From: a bacterium
GTDB taxonomy: Bacteria > Bacillota > Bacilli > Lactobacillales > Streptococcaceae
DNA length: 64,000 nucleotides
Direction: 5' to 3'
NCBI GenBank assembly: GCA_905221065.1
Contig: CAJNBS010000003.1
Location: 62,001 to 126,000 of the forward strand
A program made the translations under genes and the position numbers. Below, piece by piece: positions 37,154 through 45,729 of the stretch. The notes under the pieces are model-generated. The model worked only from the letters and a program-made list of their open reading frames with translations. It ran no database searches and was not told where the DNA came from. Within the stretch, counting starts at the first letter, position 1. Every line of letters starts with the position of its first letter.

Positions 37154-37260
37154 TATAGTGAATTGAAATAGGATACGAACAAAAAGATTAGTGAATTCAA
37201 ATTAATTTCTATACAGGTTTTAGAATTATTGGTATACTATTCTAGATTCAATCCACTGTA
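37154..37260. repeat. RUP element, 107 bp
   Basis: Starts TATAGTGAATTGAAATA and ends TCTAGATTCAATCCACTGTA, exactly the 107-bp RUP length, with the TTTTAGAAtTATtGGTATACTATT internal blocks. It directly abuts an IS630-family transposase remnant, the family thought to mobilise RUPs. Confidence 0.8.
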
Positions 37261-37270
37261 AATATATGCT

Positions 37271-37931
37271 TTAATCCGTCACTTTCTTTTTCAAGACAGC
37301 CCAAACTTGCTCAATAGGATTCAAATCTGGGGAATAAGGTGGTAGAGGTAAGAAAAAGTGTCTATCTTGAATGTAAAGTTCATCCAAGATATGCTTAGGA
37401 TGAAAACTAGTATTATCCATAACAATGACATGAGGTGTCTTCAAAGCAGGCAAGATCTGCGTTTTGAACCACTCCACAAAGAAGTCGCTCGTCATACTTT
37501 CCTTGTAAATCATGGGAGCTATAAACTCTCCGTCTACTTATCCTGCAACAATTGAAGTTCGCTCAAAACATCTCTTCCTAGACTTTCTCCCCTCTAGGAG
37601 CCCATGCATAAGGTCGATAGAGGTAGCGGTCGATTCCCATTTCGTCAATATATACGACTAGTAAATCTTTTATTCTATTCAAAATGTGCCGCAATTTCCC
37701 GTAAAAAAGCGTCTGGATGAATCTCCGTAAAGGCTTTCAATTTCTCTAAAGGGATCTTCCACTTTTTGACGACTCGCTTTTTCTGCTCTAAGTGTCCTTG
37801 TTCACGTCTTTCTTTTCCCACGTGAAGAGAGTTTTGACGCCAACATTAAAAACTTTAGCTCCCTAGACATTGCTGTGTCCCTCTTTGATGTAATCTAATG
37901 CTCCTTGTTTAAAATCTGTACTATATGCCAT
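37271..37931 (-). pseudogene. IS630-family transposase remnant
   Basis: Reverse strand. The first part reads MAYSTDFKQGALDYIKEGHS near 37931, soon broken by stops; the last part (37513-37271) reads HVIVMDNTSFHPKHILDE, then LPLPPYSPDLNPIEQVWA, the DDE catalytic region of IS630 transposases. Several frameshifts and stops lie between. Dead copy, inverted relative to the DUF896 gene. Confidence 0.8.
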
Positions 37932-37967
37932 ATCTTTATTATAAGATACTTATTTTAGGCTAAGCAA

Positions 37968-38132
37968 CTATATCAGCCAATCTAAGGCATTGTGAAGAGC
38001 TACAGTAGTTATCCCAAATTTCTTCTGAATTTTCTTTGGTTTATTGCTATCTAGTGGACCATCTAGAATACAACAAACGATAGACTTTTGGTGGATATCA
38101 ATTCCACAACAAGTTTCAATCATGACTTCCAT
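37968..38132 (-). pseudogene. N-terminal fragment of an IS110-family transposase
   Basis: 54 codons from the ATG at 38132 (AGGAGG ribosome site upstream): MEVMIETCCGIDIHQKSIVC then CILDGPLDSNKPKKI. The GIDIHQKSIVCCIL motif is the start of the DEDD (RuvC-like) domain of IS110-family transposases. It ends at TAG 37968 next to the IS630 remnant, so the rest was lost or replaced. Confidence 0.75.
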
Positions 38133-38369
38133 ATAAAAACCTCCTGTTAACTATTTGAACAATAGAACAAGAGGCTACTAGTAAGATATTTTCATGCTCA
38201 AGGCATATTCGAGTTATTTCATGACTCTTGTTCATCCAGTTTTTTGTAGAGGCTAGGAAAAGCCCTATTAAACACCACGGATTGGTATTGTTCACCTTCA
38301 TTATAGGCTAAACTTCTTTTTCTGTAATCAGAAAAGAACTTGTTCGTTTTTATGAACTTGGTTTGCTTT

Positions 38370-39185
38370 TTAAAACACTCGATAAACATAGGGATTCTCT
38401 GGTTTATCAACTTTGGTAAAGCTGTCGATTTCCAAGGTTGGGAGATTTTGTTTGAGTTCTTTATGGTAGTGATTGACCAGTTTTCCTTTAGCCGTAATCC
38501 AGGTGTTATTTTCATACTGACGGGTATTTCCCTTAGTCAGCAATCCATAGACACCAGAATCCGCGATACAATGGATAATGCCGAAGCGGAACAGAAATTG
38601 GCTATTGGCATGACTGGGGTCATTGTAGACAAAGCCTGTGAACTGGACTGTCTTGCCCTCAAATTCATCTGGATAGTCATAGATTGCCTCCATGACTTCC
38701 ATATAGTTTTCATTCGTAATCTGAATGCTATCTTGGGACAAGTATTTATCCGCCGCCGTTCTCATTTCCTTTTCATAGGCTGTTTTTGAGAAATAAGAAC
38801 TGGTATCTGGTTTCAAATATTGGCTTGTCGTCCCTTCGCTGGTCTGAATGGCTTGATCCGTGCCTTCTGATAAGGGAAAATGATAGCCTTTAGCAGAAAC
38901 GGTCTGAGAATCCAAGCTAACAGTTGGGAAAGTTAAGCCGACGACAATTGGAATGGTCAGAAGAGCAATACTCGTTACCTTCGCTAATCGACTGTTCAGA
39001 TGACTGTGGGTTTTGACTTGCTTCATCCAGATATACAATTGAACAATTGCCAAGATAAAGGAAAGCACCATAGAAATATAGGCCAGATAGGAATAGTGCA
39101 TGTTGATGTACTGGTTTAATTTGCCCGACAAATGGAGATAAATGGTTAATTCAAAATAGCCAGCTAAAACTAAAAATCGAATCAT
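38370..39185 (-). CDS. TIGR03943-family membrane protein (permease partner)
   Basis: 271 aa. Two to three N-terminal hydrophobic helices (~1-20, 32-55, 70-90), then an extracytoplasmic part with FTGFVYNDPSHANSQFLFRF and CIADSGVYGLLTKG, the OB-fold-like region of the TIGR03943 family. Encoded with a 4-nt overlap after the YraQ/DUF318 permease gene, as usual for this pair. The pair is linked to metal or thiol homeostasis in Gram-positives, but its cargo is not established here. Confidence 0.8.
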   Translation of the reverse strand: MIRFLVLAGYFELTIYLHLSGKLNQYINMHYSYLAYISMVLSFILAIVQLYIWMKQVKTHSHLNSRLAKVTSIALLTIPIVVGLTFPTVSLDSQTVSAKGYHFPLSEGTDQAIQTSEGTTSQYLKPDTSSYFSKTAYEKEMRTAADKYLSQDSIQITNENYMEVMEAIYDYPDEFEGKTVQFTGFVYNDPSHANSQFLFRFGIIHCIADSGVYGLLTKGNTRQYENNTWITAKGKLVNHYHKELKQNLPTLEIDSFTKVDKPENPYVYRVF

Positions 39186-40087
39186 AAGATGACTCCAATC
39201 AAGAGAGAATAGACTAAAACGACCAGAGTCACAATAGTAATGAAGTGACTGATAAATCGTGATTTCAAGTAATTTTTCATCATGAGAATATTTTTGATAT
39301 CTAGCATTGGGCCAATAACGAGAAAGGCCAAAACTGGTGCCAAACCGAAACTCGAAAGAAGAGAAGCGCCGATAAAGGCATCCGCCTCACTACAGAGAGA
39401 GAGAAGAAAGGCCAAAAGCATCAAGAGCAGGATGGCAAAAAGAGGGGTCGCACTGATAGAAGTCAGAATCCGAGTCGGAACGTAGACCTGTATCATAGAG
39501 GCAAAGAGACAGCCAAATACCAAATAACGGCCCGTATCAAAAAATTCATCAATTGCTTGCACAAAGACCTGAAAAATCTTTTTTGCAGGGCTCAAGTGAG
39601 AAAAATCATGCTCATGACAGGCCAGACGATTTTCTTTTTGAATGGGTTCTTGCCAGAAAAATCCCAGAAAAATCCCAAGTATTACAGCCACAACGATGGA
39701 CCCCAGAGCTCGTAACAGGGCGATATGGAAGGAGTTGCCAAAGGCAGAATAGGTCGCAAAAAGAACAATGGGATTGATAACAGGTGCTGTCACAAGAAAG
39801 GGAACCGCCGTGTAACTGGGAACCTTCTTTTCCAGAAAACGATTGATAATGGGGACGATTCCACATTCACAAGAGGGGAAAAGCATCCCGACGAAAGTCC
39901 CAAAAAAGATTCTCCCCCAACGATTTCGAGGGAGAAAATGATAAACCTTGTCAGGTGTGATATAGACTTCAATCAGCCCGGAGACAATACTTCCTATCAG
40001 AACGAAAGGGAGGGCTTCAATGATAATGGAGAGAAAAATGGCTCCAGTCTGAAGCACACTAGATGGGAGTTGTTGGAAAGCAGTCAT
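39182..40087 (-). CDS. YraQ/YcgR-type permease (DUF318)
   Basis: 301 aa, eight or so hydrophobic helices. Signatures: EALPFVLIGSIVSGLIE, LFPSCECGIVPIINRFL (conserved Cys-Glu-Cys in a membrane-proximal helix, ~73-90) and SLCSEADAFIGASLL (~219-233). The CEC and CSEAD residues suggest metal or thiol chemistry. Its start lies against the stop of a 43-aa gene on the same strand, and its end overlaps the TIGR03943 partner by 4 nt. Confidence 0.85.
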   Translation of the reverse strand: MTAFQQLPSSVLQTGAIFLSIIIEALPFVLIGSIVSGLIEVYITPDKVYHFLPRNRWGRIFFGTFVGMLFPSCECGIVPIINRFLEKKVPSYTAVPFLVTAPVINPIVLFATYSAFGNSFHIALLRALGSIVVAVILGIFLGFFWQEPIQKENRLACHEHDFSHLSPAKKIFQVFVQAIDEFFDTGRYLVFGCLFASMIQVYVPTRILTSISATPLFAILLLMLLAFLLSLCSEADAFIGASLLSSFGLAPVLAFLVIGPMLDIKNILMMKNYLKSRFISHFITIVTLVVLVYSLLIGVIL

Positions 40088-40219
40088 CTAGTTTTTCTTT
40101 TCTGCTTTGGCTTTTTTCTCTTTGTCATCAGGGAAAGTAACTTGCTTCAAATCAGGGAGTTTAGCAAACTCTTCAAACATCTTGTCCAAGTCGTCTCGTT
40201 TTGTAAATTTTACAGCCAT
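40088..40219 (-). CDS. Small conserved-looking protein, 43 aa
   Basis: Reads MAVKFTKRDDLDKMFEEFAK then LPDLKQVTFPDDKEKKAKAEKKN. Very charged, Lys-rich tail, no membrane segment. Its TAG is immediately followed by the permease ATG (40087), strongly suggesting a real first cistron of the operon. AGGTACACCTATG upstream holds a plausible ribosome site. Function unknown. Confidence 0.6.
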   Translation of the reverse strand: MAVKFTKRDDLDKMFEEFAKLPDLKQVTFPDDKEKKAKAEKKN

Positions 40220-40303
40220 AGGTGTACCTCGATTCTAAATTCTACCTCTATTATACTATTATTTTGAGGAAAAGGGAGTTTTTTAATTTGTTTTCGATAG
40301 TTG

Positions 40304-40453
40304 ATACTCTTCGAAAATCTCTTCAAACCACGTCAGCTTCGTCTTGCCGTAGATATGTGACTTACTCCGTCAGTCTTATCTGCAACCTCAAAACAGTGTT
40401 TTGAGCAGTCTGTGGCTAGCTTCCTAGTTTGCTTTTTGATTTTCATTGAGTAT
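40304..40453. repeat. BOX element (A-B-C)
   Basis: Runs from ATACTCTTCGAAAATCTCTT to TTTTCATTGAGTAT, with the boxA primer-like CGTCAGCTTCGTCTTGCCGTA, one boxB (CTCAAAACAGTGTTTTGAG) and the boxC tail (GCTAGCTTCCTAGTTTGC). About 150 bp. Confidence 0.92.
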
Positions 40454-40483
40454 GAAAAGGATTGGAGCAAGCCTTCCAGCTTG

Positions 40484-40492
40484 TGGTATAAT
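40484..40492 (+). promoter_or_regulatory. tex promoter, 6 nt from the start codon
   Basis: Extended -10 TGGTATAAT (40484-40492); ATG at 40499. The predicted transcription start coincides with the ATG, so the tex mRNA is probably leaderless. Confidence 0.65.
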
Positions 40493-40498
40493 AGATTC

Positions 40499-42628
40499 AT
40501 GGATAAAAAATATGAAAAAATCTCTCAAGATTTGGGAGTGACGTTAAAGCAAATTGATACCGTTCTAAGTTTGACAGCTGAAGGGGCGACTATTCCCTTT
40601 ATCGCGCGTTATCGCAAGGACATGACTGGTAGTTTGGATGAGGTGGCGATTAAGGCCATTATCGACTTGGATAAAAGTCTGACCAATCTCAATGACCGCA
40701 AGGAAGCTGTCTTGGCTAAGATTCAAGAACAAGGCAAGCTGACCAAGGAATTGGAAGAAGCTATCTTAGCTGCCGAAAAATTAGCAGACGTAGAAGAGCT
40801 CTATCTTCCATACAAGGAAAAACGTCGAACCAAGGCAACCATTGCCCGTGAAGCCGGACTCTTTCCTCTTGCTCGCTTGATTTTGCAGAATGTAGCTGAC
40901 TTAGAGAAAGAGGCTGAGAAGTTTGTCTGTGAAGGATTTGCGACTGGTAAGGAAACCTTGGCTGGTGCGGTTGATATCTTGGTCGAAGCCTTATCGGAAG
41001 ATGTCAATTTACGTGCTATGACTTATCAGGAAGTGCTGAGACATTCTAAAATCACTTCGCAAGTCAAGGATGAAAGCCTTGATGAAAAGCAGGTTTTTCA
41101 GATTTACTATGATTTTTCAGAGACAGTTGGAAATATGCAAGGCTATCGTACCTTGGCCCTCAATCGTGGGGAGAAACTTGGTGTCTTGAAGATCGGTTTT
41201 GAACATGCGACGGACCGTATTCTTGCCTTCTTTGCTGCTCGTTTTAAGGTGAAAAATGCCTATATTGATGAAGTTGTTCAGCAATCTGTTAAGAAAAAGG
41301 TCTTGCCTGCTATTGAGCGCCGTATTCGTACAGAATTAACTGAAAAGGCAGAAGAAGGAGCTATTCAACTCTTTTCTGACAATCTGCGCAATCTCCTCTT
41401 GGTTGCTCCGCTGAAAGGGCGCGTGGTTCTTGGGTTTGACCCTGCCTTTCGTACAGGTGCCAAGCTAGCTGTCGTGGATGCAACAGGGAAAATGTTGACG
41501 ACTCAGGTTATTTATCCTGTCAAACCAGCATCAGCTCGTCAAATTGAAGAAGCCAAGAAAGATTTGGCAGACCTGATTGGTCAATACGGCGTGGAGATTA
41601 TTGCTATCGGAAATGGAACGGCCAGTCGTGAAAGTGAAGCCTTTGTGGCGGAAGTTCTTAAAGATTTTCCAGAAGTCAGCTATGTTATCGTCAATGAAAG
41701 TGGTGCTTCTGTCTATTCTGCCAGCGAACTAGCTCGTCAGGAGTTTCCAGACTTGACCGTTGAAAAGCGCTCTGCTATCTCAATCGCCCGTCGCTTGCAA
41801 GATCCCCTCGCTGAATTGGTCAAAATCGATCCTAAGTCAATCGGTGTCGGTCAATACCAGCATGATGTCAGTCAGAAGAAATTGTCTGAAAGTCTGGACT
41901 TTGTTGTGGATACCGTGGTGAACCAAGTCGGTGTCAATATCAATACAGCCAGCCCAGCCCTCCTTTCCCATGTTGCTGGACTTAATAAAACCATTTCTGA
42001 AAATATTGTCAAATACCGCGAGGAAGAAGGAAAAATCACTTCACGCGCCCAAATCAAGAAAGTTCCTCGTCTGGGAGCAAAGGCCTTTGAGCAGGCAGCT
42101 GGTTTCCTCCGTATCCCAGAAAGTAGCAATATCCTTGATAATACAGGGGTTCACCCAGAAAACTATGCTGCGGTTAAGGAGCTATTCAAACGCTTGGATA
42201 TCAAGAACTTGAATGAAGAGGCCCAAAGCAGACTCAAGTCGCTTTCAGTCAAGGAAATGGTGCAAGAGCTAGACCTTGGTCCTGAAACCCTTAAAGATAT
42301 CATTGCAGACCTTCTCAAACCAGGTCGAGATTTCCGTGATTCCTTTGACGCACCTGTGCTTCGCCAAGATGTCCTAGATATCAAGGACTTAGTGGTTGGG
42401 CAAAAGCTAGAAGGTGTGGTGCGTAATGTCGTTGACTTCGGTGCTTTTGTTGATATCGGAATTCATGAGGATGGCTTGATTCACATATCCCATATGAGTC
42501 GCAAATTTATCAAACATCCTAGCCAAGTGGTGTCCGTCGGAGATTTGGTGACCGTTTGGGTTAAGAAAATTGATACTGAACGTGAAAAAGTCAATCTGTC
42601 GCTCCTGGCTCCAGATGAAACTGATTGA
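40499..42628 (+). CDS. tex: Tex-family RNA-binding transcription accessory protein
   Basis: 709 aa from the ATG at 40499; earlier in-frame codons lie in the BOX repeat. Tex architecture: N-terminal helical part, YqgF/RuvC-like domain ([20 protein letters not shown] ~318; [13 protein letters not shown] ~383), helix-hairpin-helix motifs (~490-560) and a C-terminal S1 domain ([20 protein letters not shown], ~640-705). No Shine-Dalgarno; -10 box 6 nt upstream. The sprT gene starts inside its 3' end (14-nt overlap). Confidence 0.94.
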   Translation: MDKKYEKISQDLGVTLKQIDTVLSLTAEGATIPFIARYRKDMTGSLDEVAIKAIIDLDKSLTNLNDRKEAVLAKIQEQGKLTKELEEAILAAEKLADVEELYLPYKEKRRTKATIAREAGLFPLARLILQNVADLEKEAEKFVCEGFATGKETLAGAVDILVEALSEDVNLRAMTYQEVLRHSKITSQVKDESLDEKQVFQIYYDFSETVGNMQGYRTLALNRGEKLGVLKIGFEHATDRILAFFAARFKVKNAYIDEVVQQSVKKKVLPAIERRIRTELTEKAEEGAIQLFSDNLRNLLLVAPLKGRVVLGFDPAFRTGAKLAVVDATGKMLTTQVIYPVKPASARQIEEAKKDLADLIGQYGVEIIAIGNGTASRESEAFVAEVLKDFPEVSYVIVNESGASVYSASELARQEFPDLTVEKRSAISIARRLQDPLAELVKIDPKSIGVGQYQHDVSQKKLSESLDFVVDTVVNQVGVNINTASPALLSHVAGLNKTISENIVKYREEEGKITSRAQIKKVPRLGAKAFEQAAGFLRIPESSNILDNTGVHPENYAAVKELFKRLDIKNLNEEAQSRLKSLSVKEMVQELDLGPETLKDIIADLLKPGRDFRDSFDAPVLRQDVLDIKDLVVGQKLEGVVRNVVDFGAFVDIGIHEDGLIHISHMSRKFIKHPSQVVSVGDLVTVWVKKIDTEREKVNLSLLAPDETD

Positions 42629-43064
42629 TTATGTTAAGCAGGTTTCGCTAGAAGACTTCGGAAGACCGTTTATCCATCAAGCCCAGTGGAATTCTCGTCT
42701 GCGAACGACAGGTGGGCGATTTTTCCCAAAAGATGGGCATCTGGATTTCAACCCCAAGGTCTATAATGAACTAGGTTTGGATGTTTTTAGAAAAATTGTC
42801 CGACATGAACTCTGTCACTATCACCTCTATTTTCAAGGGAAGGGCTATCAACACAAGGATCGGGATTTTAAGGAACTTTTGAAAGCAGTGGATGGATTAC
42901 GCTTTGTCCCAACCTTGCCCAATAGCAACTCCAAGCCAAACAAGCTCTATCGTTGCCAATCCTGCCAGCAAACTTATCAGCGCAAGCGTAGGATTGATAC
43001 CAAACGCTATCTCTGTGGACTTTGTCGAGGAAAGTTATTACTAGTAAATCAGCCTGAGGACTGA
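42615..43064 (+). CDS. SprT-family zinc metalloprotein
   Basis: 149 aa from the ATG at 42615, in the tex 3' end. The zinc site [11 protein letters not shown] (HExxH, ~71-81) and a C-terminal zinc ribbon CQSC...CGLC (~116-138) define the SprT-like family. Related to SPRTN-type DNA-protein-crosslink proteases, but the bacterial role is unproven. Overlap with tex suggests joint expression. Confidence 0.88.
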   Translation: MKLIDYVKQVSLEDFGRPFIHQAQWNSRLRTTGGRFFPKDGHLDFNPKVYNELGLDVFRKIVRHELCHYHLYFQGKGYQHKDRDFKELLKAVDGLRFVPTLPNSNSKPNKLYRCQSCQQTYQRKRRIDTKRYLCGLCRGKLLLVNQPED

Positions 43065-43093
43065 TGAAAGCCGAGCCTACTCGTGATATACTA

Positions 43094-43244
43094 ATACTCA
43101 ATGAAAATCAAAGAGCAAACTAGGAAGCTAGCCGCAGGCTGCTCAAAACACTGTTTTGAGGTTGTAGATAAGACTGACGAAGTCAGTCACATATATACGG
43201 CAAGGTGAAGCTGACGCGGTTTGAATTTGATTTTCGAAGAGTAT
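43094..43244. repeat. BOX element (reverse orientation)
   Basis: ATACTCAATGAAAATCAAAG to TTTTCGAAGAGTAT, with one boxB core (CTCAAAACACTGTTTTGAG). Complement of the layout at 40304-40453. Confidence 0.92.
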
Positions 43245-43274
43245 AAGTCTAACCTAGCAGAAAGAGGAAATAAC

Positions 43275-43547
43275 ATGAACAGTAAATTTTATAAAATGAG
43301 ACGGAATCGCATGATTTCAGGAGTTCTGGCAGGTTTGTCAGACAAATGGAACTTTGATGTTACCCTTGTTCGTTTCCTGTTTGCCATTTTTACAGTCGCA
43401 AACTTTGGACTTGGTGTGATTATCTATATCATCCTAGCTTCTGTCATGCCAACCAAGGAAGAAATCGAAGCAGAAATGTATGGAACAGGTCCACGCAAAC
43501 GCAAAGAAGCCCAAGCTATTGACGATAATGAAGGCTGGTTTTGGTGA
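43275..43547 (+). CDS. PspC-domain membrane protein
   Basis: 90 aa from the ATG at 43275 (AGAGGAAATAAC upstream); the longer frame starts in the BOX. The PspC signature RRNRMISGVLAGLSDKWNFD is at ~9-28, followed by one transmembrane helix (~34-58) and a charged tail. Stress-response membrane protein family; exact role unknown. Confidence 0.88.
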   Translation: MNSKFYKMRRNRMISGVLAGLSDKWNFDVTLVRFLFAIFTVANFGLGVIIYIILASVMPTKEEIEAEMYGTGPRKRKEAQAIDDNEGWFW

Positions 43548-43573
43548 GGTTCTACAGAAGATTTGGAATAAGC

Positions 43574-43621
43574 AAAAAGCTTTAAATCAATAGCCTAAAC
43601 TGCTTGATTTAAAGCTTTTTT
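43574..43621 (+). terminator. Terminator after the PspC gene
   Basis: 17-bp perfect stem (AAAAAGCTTTAAATCAA / TTGATTTAAAGCTTTTT); lies between convergent genes and may act in both directions. Confidence 0.85.
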
Positions 43622-43684
43622 ACTTTTAATGATATTTTTCCAGTTTCATATACAAATTAAAAATAATATTTTGAACTTAGATTT

Positions 43685-43882
43685 CTAATCTGATTTTTCT
43701 TGCTGAGACAATACGTTTTTTGAAAAATGATGGATACTGATAACAACTGATAGCCAGCAAATAGCATAAGCAGTAGCTGTAAATTCTGTACCGATAAAGT
43801 ATGTCTTTTCAACTAAGAGCTGACCGATGAATGGAGAGAGCAGATAGAGAAGTCCGATGAGTATATGTTCTTTGTGTTTCAT
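43685..43882 (-). CDS. Small two-helix membrane protein
   Basis: 65 aa: MKHKEHILIGLLYLLSPFIG, then a second helix TATAYAICWLSVVISI, then a charged tail. The start codon overlaps the last bases of the secreted-protein gene (43882), so they are co-translated. The sequence pattern LYLLSPFIGQLL resembles LYLIAPYIALQL of the 64-aa protein at 55522-55716. Role unknown; partner or immunity-type function is only a guess. Confidence 0.65.
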   Translation of the reverse strand: MKHKEHILIGLLYLLSPFIGQLLVEKTYFIGTEFTATAYAICWLSVVISIHHFSKNVLSQQEKSD

Positions 43883-44442
43883 TAAAAATGAACTCTCCCT
43901 TCATGATATACATATTTATAGTGATTAGCAACGTAGGAACCTCCCAAATTTACGCTAGCGCTTTCTCCTATTCCAATATTCAGTCCTCCGCTTAAAGTTG
44001 TAGTACCGTTATCAAAGAAATCTCCATTAATTATATAGAATATTCTATCAGCCTGTTCTAAATTGACATACAATGAACCAGAAAACTGTTTTGACATTCC
44101 ATTATAATTTCTATTTATTTCTGTTCTTAATATTTTTATAATACCATGATAAGTTCCATATTCGCTTGTTTCGCAGTAGAAAGAAATAGATGGTTTATAG
44201 GAGTTTGTAACAGTTATTTGAGTAGAAATTGTTCTATATGTCTGTGAAGAGCGTTCGTATAAATTTATACCAAGTAAATCTGATGCTTGTTCCAATGTGA
44301 TATCATAATCAGTCGCGTATTGATTCACAAGTTGTTGAGCTGTCATAGTTTCGCTCACTATTGTATTAGTATCATCTGCAAAAACAGATGAATAGAAAAA
44401 TAGTGAAAGGATAGCAAAAAAAGTAATCAAGATTTTTTTCAT
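43882..44442 (-). CDS. Secreted protein of unknown function
   Basis: 186 aa from the ATG at 44442 (MKKILITFFAILSLFFYSSVFA, a Sec signal peptide cleaved near residue 22; an ATG at 44451 adds MDI). Mature part opens with a helical segment (TAQQLVNQYATDYDITLEQA) and then beta-rich sequence with a Gly-rich end (LSGGLNIGIGESASVNLGGS). No Cys pair, no sortase or lipobox motif. AT-rich. I do not recognise the family; its overlap with a small membrane protein gene is its main clue. Confidence 0.7.
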   Translation of the reverse strand: MKKILITFFAILSLFFYSSVFADDTNTIVSETMTAQQLVNQYATDYDITLEQASDLLGINLYERSSQTYRTISTQITVTNSYKPSISFYCETSEYGTYHGIIKILRTEINRNYNGMSKQFSGSLYVNLEQADRIFYIINGDFFDNGTTTLSGGLNIGIGESASVNLGGSYVANHYKYVYHEGRVHF

Positions 44443-44623
44443 AATATCCACACTTTCTGGAAAAGAGCTAAAATAAATTCTTAGTAGAAATATTTTGGTA
44501 ATAAAGTGATAGTTAAAATAAGCTTACTCAAATTATAGTTTCCGATTTTTTCTCCTTTCTAAAGTAAGCCCTTTCATAATTACATTATATAAATTTTATA
44601 GTAAAAAGTCAAGTGATTTATTG

Positions 44624-44730
44624 CATAGTGAAATGAAATAAAAACTCAATAATTGATTGGGGAATTCAAACCAATTTCTAACAATATTTTAGAAGCTACA
44701 GTGTACTTCTCTAGATTAAATCTGCTTACA
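44624..44730. repeat. RUP element, 107 bp
   Basis: From CATAGTGAAATGAAATAAAA to CTAGATTAAATCTGCTTACA, with ATTTCTAACAATATTTTAGAA inside. Standard RUP spacing. Confidence 0.85.
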
Positions 44731-44738
44731 TTCCCCCC

Positions 44739-44760
44739 AATCTTACAAAAATGTAAGATT
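44739..44760. promoter_or_regulatory. Palindromic operator-like site
   Basis: AATCTTACA-AAAA-TGTAAGATT, perfect 9-bp arms, with an extra half-site-like TTGTAAGG at 44772-44779, upstream of the 36-codon gene and the ABC transporter. Looks like a repressor site (for example TetR-type); no regulator gene is adjacent. Confidence 0.5.
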
Positions 44761-44844
44761 AAAGTCTCTTTTGTAAGGTTAGGTTATGGCAAGCGGTCTT
44801 TTTTTGATGTAAACTAGACTCATAAAGAACAAAGGAGTAACATC

Positions 44845-44955
44845 ATGAAACAAATCTTACATAAGAAAACAAGAAAACCAAGCCACAAAGATATCGAGCG
44901 AGTTCAGCTGGGATGCGCTATGATGCAAGCTACATTTCATTTGATGGGATATTAA
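44845..44955 (+). CDS. Small gene (36 aa) ahead of the ABC transporter
   Basis: MKQILHKKTRKPSHKDIERV then QLGCAMMQATFHLMGY. Strong ribosome site AAAGGAGTAAC and an in-frame stop 14 nt before the ABC ATPase ATG. Basic N-terminal half and hydrophobic tail. Could be a leader or small accessory peptide of the transporter operon; coding is inferred from the ribosome site and spacing only. Confidence 0.5.
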   Translation: MKQILHKKTRKPSHKDIERVQLGCAMMQATFHLMGY

Positions 44956-44969
44956 GAAAGGAGATTCTC

Positions 44970-45728
44970 ATGACACTTTTAGATGTAAAACACGTTCAAA
45001 AAATTTATAAAACTCGTTTTCAGGGCAACCAAGTAGAGGCCCTAAAGGATATTCACTTTACCGTAGAAAAGGGTGACTACGTTGCCATCATGGGTGAGTC
45101 TGGTTCTGGTAAATCAACTCTTCTCAATATTCTAGCTATGCTGGACAAACCAACTCGTGGTCAGGTTTACTTAAATGGAACTGACACCGCAACCATTAAA
45201 AATTCACAGGCTTCTAGCTTCCGTCGTGAACAATTAGGCTTTGTCTTCCAAGATTTTAACTTGCTAGATACTCTTTCTGTTAAGGACAATATCTTGCTTC
45301 CGCTTGTCTTGTCAAGAAGACCTATTACAGAGATGATGAAGAAATTGGTGGTGACAGCTGAGAATCTGGGAATCAACCAATTACAAGAGAAGTACCCTTA
45401 CGAGATTTCAGGAGGGCAGAAACAGCGTGTAGCAGTAGCTCGTGCCATCATCACAGAACCTGAAATTCTCCTTGCGGATGAGCCAACAGGAGCTCTTGAC
45501 TCCAAATCATCTGCAGCCTTACTGGATGTTTTTGACGAAATCAATGAGCGTGGTCAAACCATTCTCATGGTAACCCACTCAACGGCAGCAGCCAGCAGGG
45601 CCAAACGTGTTCTATTTATCAAGGACGGCATTCTTTACAATCAAATCTACCGTGGAGAGAAGACAGAGCGTCAGATGTTCCAAGAAATCTCTGATACCTT
45701 GACTGTCATGGCAAGCGAGGTGAATTAG
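44970..45728 (+). CDS. BceA/MacB-type ABC transporter ATP-binding protein
   Basis: 252 aa from the ATG at 44970 behind AAAGGAGATTCTC. Walker [10 protein letters not shown] (~36-44), Q-loop FVFQDFN, signature SGGQKQR, Walker [17 protein letters not shown]-loop VTHS. The [12 protein letters not shown] extension and the 10-helix partner place it in the BceAB peptide-antibiotic detoxification group. The pneumococcal homologue has been linked to bacitracin resistance. Stop is 1 nt before the permease start. Confidence 0.92.
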   Translation: MTLLDVKHVQKIYKTRFQGNQVEALKDIHFTVEKGDYVAIMGESGSGKSTLLNILAMLDKPTRGQVYLNGTDTATIKNSQASSFRREQLGFVFQDFNLLDTLSVKDNILLPLVLSRRPITEMMKKLVVTAENLGINQLQEKYPYEISGGQKQRVAVARAIITEPEILLADEPTGALDSKSSAALLDVFDEINERGQTILMVTHSTAAASRAKRVLFIKDGILYNQIYRGEKTERQMFQEISDTLTVMASEVN

Positions 45729-45729
45729 T

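Noticed and set aside
38219..38515. 98-codon minus-strand frame next to the IS110 fragment
   Set aside because: Overlaps the start of the TIGR03943 gene in another frame; the unique part (38219-38369) has no recognisable motif, so it is left uncalled.
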